Below, piece after piece: positions 8,307-16,335 of a stretch of DNA of 64,000 nt. The notes under the pieces were generated by a model. It did no database searches. It saw only the letters and a list, made by a program, of their open reading frames with translations, and had not been told where the DNA came from. This stretch comes from Ignavibacteria bacterium (GTDB taxonomy: Bacteria > Bacteroidota > Ignavibacteria > Ignavibacteriales > Ignavibacteriaceae). Positions within the stretch are counted from its first letter, which is position 1, and each line of letters begins with the position of its first letter. The position numbers and the translations under genes are program-made. Where the stretch lies: positions 558,001 through 622,000 of the forward strand of contig JAFLBV010000002.1 in assembly GCA_017302895.1 (NCBI GenBank), read 5' to 3'.

Positions 8307-8711
8307 TTATTTATCGGTTTTCCAGGATTGATTTTTTCCGGTCAGTCGATTGTTGTAAACTCTGTGATATTCGAGTTTGAACGCCCCGAAGTTAATCAAT
8401 AATCCATCCGCAAGATGATAGGCTTCAAGATAATTAACCGCTTGAGTTTGATGAACAGGCAGTATTTCCGATATTGCCTTGAGCTCCACCATCATTTTCT
8501 CTTCTACTAAAAAGTCAACCCGGCGCTCACCAATTATCTCACCTTTATAATATATGGGCATCTCCACTTCCCTCTGAAATGACAGACCTGCTTCCGTTAA
8601 TTCAATCTTAAGTGCTCTTTGATAGATCACCTCCTGAAAGCCCGTTCCCAACTCATTATGCACTTTCATGGCACAACCGATGACTTTATAGCTTATGTCG
8701 TTCATTTCCAT
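8307..8711 (-). CDS. GxxExxY protein
   Basis: A 134-residue member of the GxxExxY family (PF13366), whose function is unknown. The name-giving motif is GFQEVIY at about residues 24-30, after MKVHNELGTG; the later VDFLVEEKMMVELKA and QAVNYLEAYHLADGLLINFG are typical and recall a PD-(D/E)XK nuclease-like core (D-E-K spacing), though activity is not established. Start at 8711 (MEM) or 8705 (MND). It lies between two T9SS loci and is framed by related short repeats on both sides, suggesting it travels with, or is marked by, those repeats. Confidence 0.88.
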   Translation of the reverse strand: MEMNDISYKVIGCAMKVHNELGTGFQEVIYQRALKIELTEAGLSFQREVEMPIYYKGEIIGERRVDFLVEEKMMVELKAISEILPVHQTQAVNYLEAYHLADGLLINFGAFKLEYHRVYNNRLTGKNQSWKTDK

Positions 8712-8730
8712 AATTTTACTCTTAATTGTT

Positions 8731-8835
8731 TAACACGATTTTAACGATGATAAAGAATTTGTTCCGAACACCATATTCAAGATGATTAAGAATTTGTTCT
8801 GAACACGATATTCAAGATAATAAAGGATGCTAAAG
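8731..8835 (+). repeat. Three imperfect 35-bp tandem repeats upstream of the GxxExxY gene
   Basis: Units start at 8731, 8766 and 8801. Each holds AACACGAT/CAT...TTCAAGATGAT and ends in AAGAATTTGTTC; the third drifts after 25 bases. They are in the same orientation as the copy at 8262. Confidence 0.75.
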
Positions 8836-8945
8836 AATTTATAATCAAACTTTATCTCCAAAAATGATAATTTGAATCTTTAGAGAATAATCAAATTTAT
8901 GGAAAAATCACAAAAGAAAATAGATTCTCCTTTCAATCTTTTCAT

Positions 8946-9010
8946 ATCCTGAATATCGTGTTCAGACCCAATTATCCTTCCCATCTTTTCATATCCTGAA
9001 TATCGTGTTC
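8946..9010 (-). repeat. Two inverted copies of the GxxExxY-flanking repeat
   Basis: ATCCTGAATATCGTGTTC occurs exactly at 8946-8963 and again at 8993-9010, each preceded by ATCTTTTCAT-like text (47-bp period). They are the reverse complement of the word at 8262-8280, so the GxxExxY gene is bracketed by inverted repeats. The second ends 9 bp before the stop of the small membrane protein gene. Confidence 0.75.
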
Positions 9011-9019
9011 AAAAACCAT

Positions 9020-9214
9020 CTATTTCCAGGCAGCGTACGCCAGAATCTTCATAAAAACAAGCAAAGAAACTGACGCTGCACCAACCCAGGTGAGAGCACG
9101 AACAATCCTGTCCCGCTTCAACCCGCGATGATACAGCTTGTCATAATCGCCGTTTTTACGAACATAGTCGCCTTTTTGTACATTCCATTTGTAATACGAA
9201 TTTTCGCTCATCAT
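9020..9214 (-). CDS. Small single-pass membrane protein, partner of the upstream T9SS protein (paralogue 1)
   Basis: A 64-residue protein of no family known to me. A polar N-terminus with YYKWNVQKGDY and YDKLY is followed by a basic patch (LKRDRIVR) and one transmembrane helix (about 41-62, LTWVGAASVSLLVFMKILAY). GGAGGAG follows immediately after the TAA of the large T9SS gene, which points to tight translational coupling. A clear paralogue (12823-13014) occupies the same place behind the second large T9SS gene; identical positions include GDY, YDKLY, LTW and ASVSLLVFMKIL. Conservation of sequence and position says this is a real gene acting with its neighbour; the function is unknown. Confidence 0.8.
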   Translation of the reverse strand: MMSENSYYKWNVQKGDYVRKNGDYDKLYHRGLKRDRIVRALTWVGAASVSLLVFMKILAYAAWK

Positions 9215-9222
9215 AATAAAAA

Positions 9223-9229
9223 CTCCTCC
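9223..9229 (-). promoter_or_regulatory. Strong ribosome-binding site abutting the upstream stop codon
   Basis: On the minus strand TAA of the T9SS gene (9232-9230) is followed at once by GGAGGAG and, 8 bases later, the ATG of the small membrane protein. Terminating ribosomes would land on this site, which supports coupled expression. Confidence 0.7.
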
Positions 9230-12200
9230 TTATTTCATTAAAATCATTTTTTTAATAGAACTGAAATCTCCCGTCTTTATCTCATAGAAATAAAGCCCGC
9301 TGGGGAGATTCTTTGCATCAAACGACACTTCATGATAACCTGTTTCCATCTGTCCGTTAAGAAGTGTAGCCACCTTTTCACCAAGCGTATTGAATACATT
9401 CAAAGCTACATTTCCACTAACAGGCATCGAAAAACGAATCATCGTCGATGGATTAAACGGATTCGGATAGTTCTGATACAGGGCAAATGTTGTGGGATTC
9501 AGTTCTACTTCCACAACAGGTGAGTACTCAAATGTACCATCATTATCGATCTGACGGAGTCTGTACTGAATTTTGTTCCCGATCGCACCATTATCAATGA
9601 AACTGTAATACTTCGGAGAATTCGCCGTTCCATGTCCTTCCACAAATCCAATCTTCTGCCAGTTGCCGTTTGCGTTTCTTTCAACCTCAAATCCGTTGTT
9701 GTCAACTTCGGTCTTTGTCTCCCAATTAAGGGTGACTGTGTTTCCGGTTGATTTCGCAGTGAAGGAGGTGAGTTCCACGGGGAGGGGGGCATCACTACTG
9801 TTTGGGATGAATGCAATATTAGCCGCCAAAGTATGAGAATATTGTGTGTTGGAAGTATTGTAATCATTTCTTACATATGTAGTTCCCGATGGAGTCAGAC
9901 TAATCATTCCATCCCCTGACCATGTGGCTGCATCTGTCATTCCGGCAACGTAAGAAGTGATTGTTCCCCAGGCTACAGCATATAAAATATTTGATGGGGT
10001 GGATGCCTGCCTCAGTTGCAACTGTCCGGAAGTTCCCATTCCACTTGTAAAACTATTATCCCTGGTTACATTTACGCTTCCTATAGTTACTGTTGCGTTC
10101 GAAGCCAGAAGATAGTATTTTTTGGATGGAATAATCGTAGAAGTACTGAAAGAGATTTTAAGGCCTGTTCCACCCGATGCAGCAAAATACTGTAATTCAT
10201 ACCCATTCAGATCGAAATCAGAGTTTGTATTATTGAAAAGTACGATAAATTCATCAGTTGCCGCACCATAATCTACAGAAAGATGAGAAATCATTACCTG
10301 GACAGGTTGTTTGATGTAAATAAATGCTGTGCCAACATTTGTTGTTCCATTATCAAGTTGCACTTGTACACTTATTCCATCATTTGCATCAACGATTGAA
10401 GGTAGTGCTATAGTGAAAGTTGCAACTCCACTGATATCTGTAACCGTAGTTAAATTGATGTCAGTTACAGTGACAGTTCTTGCAGTCCCGTCGATGGTAT
10501 AACTTTCATCTGTTGTTGCAGTTGCATCTGTTATTGTTGCATCGTACTTGAATGTATATCCGGATACCAGGTTATTATATTGGTCCTTCGCCGTAACGGT
10601 TACGGTTCTGGTTGTGTTCAATCCCAGTGCTGCAGATATTGTTGCGGTCGAATTGCTTGTCGGAGCACCAGCATTTATCTGCTGAGTGACAGATGCTGTT
10701 GTATAACCTGTGGCTTCAACAGTCACTAATTTGCTTCCCGCGGTGGTTAGAAGTGAATTGCCTCCCGATGGCTTTAATGTGATCATGCCATTTATCACTT
10801 CATAATCGGTCGTTACAGTCAAACCTGTCCCACCAATTTTTACGGCGGTGATTGCTGCTGTCCATGCTGCATTTGCAGAGAAAGCAATATCAATATTATT
10901 ATCAACAGTGTTTGAAGAATTATCAGCAGTCAGTGTGGGAGGGCTCTTGTAAAATGTATGAGTGCTTCCTGCTGCAAAACTTGATCCTGTATTTGTCACT
11001 GTGACAGTAAAAGTGAAATCTGCTGCTCCAGGAGTATCAGTACTGATTGTTCTTAAGGTTGTCGCTGCAGCATCAACATCTGCTGTTAAAAACAAGTAAG
11101 CGGAGCCAACAGCAAAGTCGCGAGAGAAACCTGTAAAAAGTAATAAATCTCCGGCTGTACCATCACTCAGTGAGGAGATGCTTCCAAGCTCAGTATCACC
11201 GATATCCAAAGTGGCATCTGTAGAATAATAAAGCTTGAATCCCCCGCTTTGAATATCAGAAGCTGTGTAATTTCCTGATGTTGTAAACCCGGCATCTGTC
11301 ATTGTCACATCCGCCCCTGTAACCGATAGTTGAGTCCTGTAAATAATATTTTTGGTTGTTCCAACCACTATTTGTGCCGAACCAGGATCGGTACCGGTCA
11401 GTGAGACATTAGGATCCGGACCAGAACCCACCGTTGTCTCATTTCCCACTAATTTTGATGATGTCAAATAATCCAAAGACGCACTATTATATTCATAGAT
11501 CGCAACATGATAAGTAGTTCCAGCCGTTAAACCGGTTACTTCAACAGAATTCCCGGTTCCATTAAAAACAACAAAATTATTCGCTGAAGTAGTACCTCCT
11601 GATCCAAAAATTGAATTTGCTGTATAAGCACTTCCATCAACAGGATCTCCATTAATAGCTGATCCGGATTTCATCACTACAAGTCTTTTCTCTCCGTTTC
11701 CATTAGTCCAATTTAATGTCATGGAGATACTACTAAAGGGTGAGATAGAAAGTCCTGTTGCGGCTGAAGTTGGTTCATTCACAGAAGAATTTGCCGTCCA
11801 ACCAGCCACTGGTGATAGTATTGTGTTCATCAATGTATTATTTAAATCTCTAATCTCAATTCTCTTAACATTTGAAGTGCCATCACATACAAGAGAGAAG
11901 TTACCCGAAGTTAGCTCTGTTGATGTTGCGGATAAAAGAGTACCCCCGGAGATGGCACTATAGCCCAACACAACATATCGATTTGTTAATGTATATCCCC
12001 CGATGGTACTTACATTCCCAGAAAGTGTAAATGGTGATGAGATTGAAGTAGCTGCAGGTAATGCAACGGTTTGGTAGTTTGTACCATAACTTGGTCCCAA
12101 TCTGTCTCTATATGAAGCAGAGGTAGTATTGTTGTTTCCTCTTTGGTAAATTATCCAGAATGTTGAACTACTACTTGGTGTACCGGGAACAGAAGGTCCA

Positions 12201-12448
12201 GCAGAATATGTACTTGAAGAGACAAATGTCGTACCATTCCAGCAGTTATATTGATTTGTACTAAACAATCGATATTTCGCATCATTAGAGGAATAACTCG
12301 AGAGCGTCATTAATACCGCACTATATGATGTGGTGGAGCTTAAATCCACAAAGGATGGACGAAGAGTAACTGTCGCACTTTGCCCCCACCCGTCAAAGAC
12401 GAGGAGCGCCGTTAAAATAATTAATGAAGAAAAGAACTTGTTAAACAT
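9230..12448 (-). CDS. Large secreted T9SS type A protein with lamin-tail-like domain
   Basis: A 1072-residue surface or secreted protein. Signal peptide 1-22 (IILTALLVFDGWGQ). It carries several Ig/FN3-like beta domains; about residues 725-800 (ISHLSVDYGAATDEFIVLFNN...LNGYELQYF) look like a lamin-tail domain. From about 893 (LPVELTSFTAKS) it has an FN3-like stalk and then the sorting domain with QNYPNPFNPSTMIRFSMP and the ending KKMILMK. The last ~180 residues are almost the same as in the protein at 13028, while the passenger regions differ. It is the first gene of a two-gene unit with the small membrane protein. Probable role: adhesion or surface layer; inference only. Confidence 0.85.
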   Translation of the reverse strand: MFNKFFSSLIILTALLVFDGWGQSATVTLRPSFVDLSSTTSYSAVLMTLSSYSSNDAKYRLFSTNQYNCWNGTTFVSSSTYSAGPSVPGTPSSSSTFWIIYQRGNNNTTSASYRDRLGPSYGTNYQTVALPAATSISSPFTLSGNVSTIGGYTLTNRYVVLGYSAISGGTLLSATSTELTSGNFSLVCDGTSNVKRIEIRDLNNTLMNTILSPVAGWTANSSVNEPTSAATGLSISPFSSISMTLNWTNGNGEKRLVVMKSGSAINGDPVDGSAYTANSIFGSGGTTSANNFVVFNGTGNSVEVTGLTAGTTYHVAIYEYNSASLDYLTSSKLVGNETTVGSGPDPNVSLTGTDPGSAQIVVGTTKNIIYRTQLSVTGADVTMTDAGFTTSGNYTASDIQSGGFKLYYSTDATLDIGDTELGSISSLSDGTAGDLLLFTGFSRDFAVGSAYLFLTADVDAAATTLRTISTDTPGAADFTFTVTVTNTGSSFAAGSTHTFYKSPPTLTADNSSNTVDNNIDIAFSANAAWTAAITAVKIGGTGLTVTTDYEVINGMITLKPSGGNSLLTTAGSKLVTVEATGYTTASVTQQINAGAPTSNSTATISAALGLNTTRTVTVTAKDQYNNLVSGYTFKYDATITDATATTDESYTIDGTARTVTVTDINLTTVTDISGVATFTIALPSIVDANDGISVQVQLDNGTTNVGTAFIYIKQPVQVMISHLSVDYGAATDEFIVLFNNTNSDFDLNGYELQYFAASGGTGLKISFSTSTIIPSKKYYLLASNATVTIGSVNVTRDNSFTSGMGTSGQLQLRQASTPSNILYAVAWGTITSYVAGMTDAATWSGDGMISLTPSGTTYVRNDYNTSNTQYSHTLAANIAFIPNSSDAPLPVELTSFTAKSTGNTVTLNWETKTEVDNNGFEVERNANGNWQKIGFVEGHGTANSPKYYSFIDNGAIGNKIQYRLRQIDNDGTFEYSPVVEVELNPTTFALYQNYPNPFNPSTMIRFSMPVSGNVALNVFNTLGEKVATLLNGQMETGYHEVSFDAKNLPSGLYFYEIKTGDFSSIKKMILMK

Positions 12449-12768
12449 GATTTTCCTTTTGCTTGTTCTTGAAAAAACCTAACCAAACCAGTGAATGAAT
12501 TTGAATCATCAAACTCACATTCAAAAATAAACGGAATGCTGATGAATCAGATTCAGAAGAAAATTTCCGGTTTAAGTGCTAAAAAGCAGGTTTCTTTGCA
12601 GGAAAATTGTGTGAGAGAGAGTCCTGTTCGGGGACCTCATTTGTGTGGTGTTGTGTTTTTCAACGCAATTGGGAAAAGGCGTTACTCAAATATATAAAAT
12701 TCCTGGGTTAATGCAAGTGATATTCCTGATATCTTAATATTAAATAATTGTGATCGGGATTGCAGGGA
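12449..12768. other. Intergenic region upstream of the large T9SS gene
   Basis: Ribosome-binding site AAGGAAAA precedes the ATG at 12448 on the minus strand. A 68-codon plus-strand frame (12491-12697) has no family features or clear ribosome-binding site and I do not call it. The promoter cannot be placed. Nothing else is seen. Confidence 0.4.
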
Positions 12769-12802
12769 TAAAAAAACCCGCAATTCTTTCGAAGTGCGGG
12801 TT
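12769..12802 (-). terminator. Rho-independent terminator of the second T9SS/small-protein unit
   Basis: Stem AACCCGCA/TGCGGGTT (12775-12782 with 12795-12802), followed on the minus strand by a run of six T. It lies just after the small membrane protein gene. Confidence 0.88.
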
Positions 12803-12822
12803 CAATCTTTTTCCAGGAGTTG

Positions 12823-13014
12823 TCAGTTCCAGGCGGCATACGACAATATCTTCATGAAAACCAGAAGCGATACCGAGGCGACACCCAACCATGTGAGTTT
12901 GCGTACCAGTTTCTCTCTTTTTCTGTTTTTCAGATAAAGTTTGTCGTATTCTGAATTGTCGGCGATGTAATCACCACTCTTTACATCCCAGTTGTAATAT
13001 TGATTTTGTTTCAA
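12823..13014 (-). CDS. Small single-pass membrane protein, partner of the upstream T9SS protein (paralogue 2)
   Basis: A 63-residue paralogue of the protein at 9020-9214 with the same plan: YYNWDVKSGDY, YDKLY, a basic patch (RKREKLVRK) and one transmembrane helix LTWLGVASVSLLVFMKILSY. The start is TTG at 13014-13012 with AAGGA a few bases upstream, 13 bp after the stop of the large T9SS gene. A terminator follows. The rare start codon and the strong one in the first copy suggest different expression levels. Function unknown; a link to surface retention or export of the preceding protein is inference. Confidence 0.8.
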   Translation of the reverse strand: MKQNQYYNWDVKSGDYIADNSEYDKLYLKNRKREKLVRKLTWLGVASVSLLVFMKILSYAAWN

Positions 13015-13027
13015 ATCTGTCCTTTTA

Positions 13028-15604
13028 CTATTTTATTAAAATCATTTTTTTGATCGAACTGAAATCTCCAGCCTTTATCTCGTAGAAATAAAGTCCGCTG
13101 GGGAGATTCTGAGCGTCGAACGACACTTCATGGTAACCGGCTTCCAACTGTCCGTTAAGAAGTGTTGCCACTTTTTCCCCTAGCGTGTTAAAAACATTTA
13201 AAGCGACATTTCCATTTACCGGCATCGAGAAACGGATCATCGTCGATGGATTAAATGGATTGGGATAGTTCTGATACAACGCAAATGTTGTGGGATTAAG
13301 TTCCACTTCCACTTCAGGTGAATACTCAAATGTACCGTCATTGTCGATCTGTTTCAGTCTGTACTGAATTTTATTCCCGATCGCACCATTATCCACAAAA
13401 CTGTAATACTTCGGTGAGTTCGCAGTTCCGTGTCCCTCAACAAAACCAATCTTATCCCAGTTGCCATTTGTGTTTCTCTCAACCTCAAATCCGTTGTTGT
13501 CAACTTCGGTCTTTGTCTCCCAGTTCAGAGTAACTGATGTACCTTTTGCTGAAGCTGTGAATGAGGTAAGTTCCACGGGGAGGGCACCGTTTGTGCTAAC
13601 TCCAAACTCGGAGAACGCAGAAAAGCCTGTGGCTTCCGCAGTGTATGGATCAGCGCCTGTTAAAGTTGCTGTCTTCGTAACCCAACCTAAAGGTGCACCG
13701 GTCCATCTTGCAAGTTCCAGATTGGAAGCACGGTCAAATCCTACTTGCCCGGATTCTTGAGAACCATTCCACTGAAGCTTAACAGTTGCATTAAGGTTGT
13801 CCACTCCTGTAGGTGTAATATCCCAAAAGACCGGCAGGTGGGCAGTACTTACAACAGGATTTGATGTACCTGATTTCGCTCTGACTGAGAACTCTTTTGA
13901 AGTTGGATTCGTCAGAGTTACTGGATTATAATTTGCTGAAGAGAAACCCACTGGAAATATCTTGGACGTTGCGTCAGGAATCGTCCATTTTAAGCTACCG
14001 GCTCCATTTGTCACAATGAATGATGAGGAGGATGGAGTTAAAATATCAGACCCGGATGCGATTGTCAATGTGTTTGCACCGAGTGATAAGTGCCCGCTAG
14101 TCAATGTTAAATCTCCAACATCGATAAGAAGATCGCTTCCCAAAGTCACAGTCCCACTGGAAGTCCTGTTTAACGTCAATGCACCTAACACTCTGCTTCC
14201 GCTCGAAAAATTTAAAGTACCAAACGCCCCTGTTCCGGAAATTGTGACATCTGTTAATGAAGTCCCGGACAAAGTCCCTGAACCCGTAACTGTTCCACTG
14301 AAAGTAAAACTCTTGTCATTCAGATTAAAGAAACCGGAACTGAGGTCCAAAATCCCTGAAACAGTAACTCCATTGGTCGCAGTTACACCAAACGAGTTAT
14401 TAATTTTTAATGTACCTGATATGGTTGCCGGTAACGATGGTCCTGTCACCTGTGCACTTCCTCCGTTATACTCGTAAATCCCGCCAAAATTGTAAGTCCT
14501 AGTCCCTGAAACTTGAATATTTCCGGTAGAAACCGCATTAGATATCCCATCAGGTGATCCAATTTTAAGAGTTGCCCCGGATGCTAATGTAAATGACCCT
14601 GCACCGATTACGGTATCAGTACCACAATCAAGCGTCCCATTCACTGTCAAGGATCGACTAGTTGCAACAGGTAAACTGTTGTTTAATGTTAATGATTTCG
14701 AAGTGTTAACAGCCCAATTAATTCGTGTATTGGTTAATGTGCCAGAAGAAAATGTAAACTGTGACGAGACACCGTTAAAATTAATAGTACTCACGGTTGA
14801 ATTCGCCAACAATGTTCCGCCACTAATAGTCAAGTTACCACTTATATTTAGGGTGCCAGCACCTGTGGAATTTGCAAGATCCAAAGTTCCACCCGAAATA
14901 AGTACATTTCCTGTTACTGTCATATCCACAGTTGAAGAGCCACTCGAAAAATAAAATGCGCCGCCTTCTACCACAAGATTACCTCCAACAGTCACAGACT
15001 TGTTGGCTGCTGAAGCGACAAGGGCATGCCTTATAGCTCCCCCACCTGTCGCCTTGATCGTAAGATTCCCTTGAACAGTTGTTAAAGTACCACCCCATCC
15101 AAAATTGGAACCACTGGCAACATTGATAATGAGATTTCCATAACCACTTCCACCAGGTGCAGTGGTCCCAGAAGGATTAACTTTTATTTCAATTGTACTA
15201 TTAGATGAGAAGCTTTCCGTTCCCTGAAATAAAGTTGTGGCCAAAGCAAGAGCAACATTCACAACACAACTACTACCATTATCCATTTGAAAAGTTGTGG
15301 CAGTGGCTAGTGTCACAGTGTGAACTATCGTTAGTATCCCGCCATTTTCAATCCAGAGTTTGCTATTCGTTCCGGAGATCGACCAAGTTCCAGATGTAGT
15401 CATGCTGTGACCGTTTTGGATCACGAAAATATCTCCAGCGGTGAAACTCCCGGGAGTCGTTGGGCTGCCTGAACCATCTCGCGTCGATTTCCAGTTGGCG
15501 AGAGTGTTAGGAGCAACACTTCCCTGTGAATAATATGTTGCTGCCCACCCATCAAAGGCGAGCAAAGCAGTTATAAAAAGTAGCAAAGTAATATGTTTAA
15601 ACAT
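13028..15604 (-). CDS. Large secreted T9SS type A protein, beta-helix-like passenger
   Basis: About 858 residues from the ATG at 15604, which has GGAGA five bases upstream; the in-frame start at 15646 lacks one and would bury the signal peptide (FKHITLLLFITALLAFDGWA). The passenger (about 25-680) is made of many short repeats of the type SGNLTISGGTL, as in right-handed beta-helix adhesins. The C-terminal ~180 residues (FN3-like stalk plus YPNPFNPST sorting domain) are nearly the same as those of the protein at 9230, and the signal regions share TALLxFDGW. It heads a two-gene unit with the small membrane protein at 12823. Confidence 0.85.
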   Translation of the reverse strand: MFKHITLLLFITALLAFDGWAATYYSQGSVAPNTLANWKSTRDGSGSPTTPGSFTAGDIFVIQNGHSMTTSGTWSISGTNSKLWIENGGILTIVHTVTLATATTFQMDNGSSCVVNVALALATTLFQGTESFSSNSTIEIKVNPSGTTAPGGSGYGNLIINVASGSNFGWGGTLTTVQGNLTIKATGGGAIRHALVASAANKSVTVGGNLVVEGGAFYFSSGSSTVDMTVTGNVLISGGTLDLANSTGAGTLNISGNLTISGGTLLANSTVSTINFNGVSSQFTFSSGTLTNTRINWAVNTSKSLTLNNSLPVATSRSLTVNGTLDCGTDTVIGAGSFTLASGATLKIGSPDGISNAVSTGNIQVSGTRTYNFGGIYEYNGGSAQVTGPSLPATISGTLKINNSFGVTATNGVTVSGILDLSSGFFNLNDKSFTFSGTVTGSGTLSGTSLTDVTISGTGAFGTLNFSSGSRVLGALTLNRTSSGTVTLGSDLLIDVGDLTLTSGHLSLGANTLTIASGSDILTPSSSSFIVTNGAGSLKWTIPDATSKIFPVGFSSANYNPVTLTNPTSKEFSVRAKSGTSNPVVSTAHLPVFWDITPTGVDNLNATVKLQWNGSQESGQVGFDRASNLELARWTGAPLGWVTKTATLTGADPYTAEATGFSAFSEFGVSTNGALPVELTSFTASAKGTSVTLNWETKTEVDNNGFEVERNTNGNWDKIGFVEGHGTANSPKYYSFVDNGAIGNKIQYRLKQIDNDGTFEYSPEVEVELNPTTFALYQNYPNPFNPSTMIRFSMPVNGNVALNVFNTLGEKVATLLNGQLEAGYHEVSFDAQNLPSGLYFYEIKAGDFSSIKKMILIK

Positions 15605-15646
15605 ATTTCTCCAAAGTTTATTTGTGGATAAAAAATTAAAATTCAT

Positions 15647-16045
15647 AAGAAAAAGTAACCGTTGCTATTTTAAGCAAATGTTAAGAAATGGTATTTATTC
15701 CTGAAGAAAGAAGGAAATTGAATATTTTTCTGATTAAACCAGGGTTCGCGGAATTCTCCGTGACCGGGGAACAGTGAAACTATAGTTTTGGAGAAATTTT
15801 GAGGGAAGACCTCTTGCAGGGGCAACTATAACTGTCGGTCGTGTTTGGGAAAAAGCACTAAGTAAAGATACACATTTTATTAGTAGTATACAAAATTTAT
15901 TTGGTAGAAATACAAAATTATTTTGTATAAATTTCGGTAGTCGGTGTATAAACCAGGATCTACCTATATGTCGCCACAAGGGCTCTTTTGTAGGAATTAG
16001 GGATTAGGTATTATTTTTTTTCGCTGATTCCGAAATTGGTCGGTA
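15647..16045. other. Intergenic region upstream of the T9SS gene at 13028, no gene recognised
   Basis: AT-rich. An 81-codon minus-strand frame (15734-15979) has no recognisable features, and I do not call it. Around 15996-16015 'attagggattaggtattatt' begins the repeat set that also appears at 55529. Confidence 0.4.
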
Positions 16046-16076
16046 GGACAATCGAGACGATTGTCGCTCCTTTTCC
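16046..16076 (+). repeat. Dispersed hairpin repeat, copy B
   Basis: Identical over 31 bp to the copy at 56110-56140: stem GACAATCG-AGA-CGATTGTC followed by GCTCCTTTTCC. An inverted near-copy is at 6513-6544. Confidence 0.9.
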
Positions 16077-16091
16077 GATGTTTAAGGTTTT

Positions 16092-16290
16092 GGGTACTCT
16101 ACCCTTACATGACCCCAACGGCGCCAAAATCTTCCATCCGTGATATCCGTGCTAAATCGGTGAAATCCGTGTAACCATTTCTACCCATACATGACCCCTT
16201 CCGGGGCCAAAATCTCCCATCCGTGAAATCCGTGTTAAATCCGTGTAACCATCTCTACCCATACATGACCCCTCCGGGGCCAAAATCCCA
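16092..16290. repeat. Three ~70-bp tandem units with a GACCCC/GGGGCC hairpin and ATCCGTG words
   Basis: Units begin near 16092, 16180 and 16256 with TACCC-T/A-TACATGACCCC, then CGGGGCCAAAATC; the first two run on into ATCCGTG-A-ATCCGTG strings and end in TGTAACCAT. The middle of each unit can fold (GACCCC...GGGGCC). Confidence 0.8.
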
Positions 16291-16307
16291 GCTCATAGTT
16301 CATAGAT

Positions 16308-16335
16308 AATACCTAATACCTAATACCTAATACCT
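16308..16335. repeat. 7-bp tandem repeat (AATACCT x4) running into a stop codon
   Basis: Four copies of AATACCT; the last overlaps the TAG stop codon (16336-16334, minus strand) of the T9SS gene at 16334. It follows the words 'gctcatagttcatag' shared with 56254. Confidence 0.85.

Noticed and set aside
12491..12697. 68-codon plus-strand ORF
   Set aside because: No ribosome-binding site, signal, or recognisable domain, and not conserved near the paralogous locus at 15605.
13461..14954. Long plus-strand frames opposite the beta-helix-like T9SS gene
   Set aside because: Antisense shadows created by the repetitive coding sequence; no starts or domains.
15734..15979. 81-codon minus-strand ORF
   Set aside because: Lies in an AT-rich, repeat-adjacent spacer, with unlikely amino-acid composition and no start signal.
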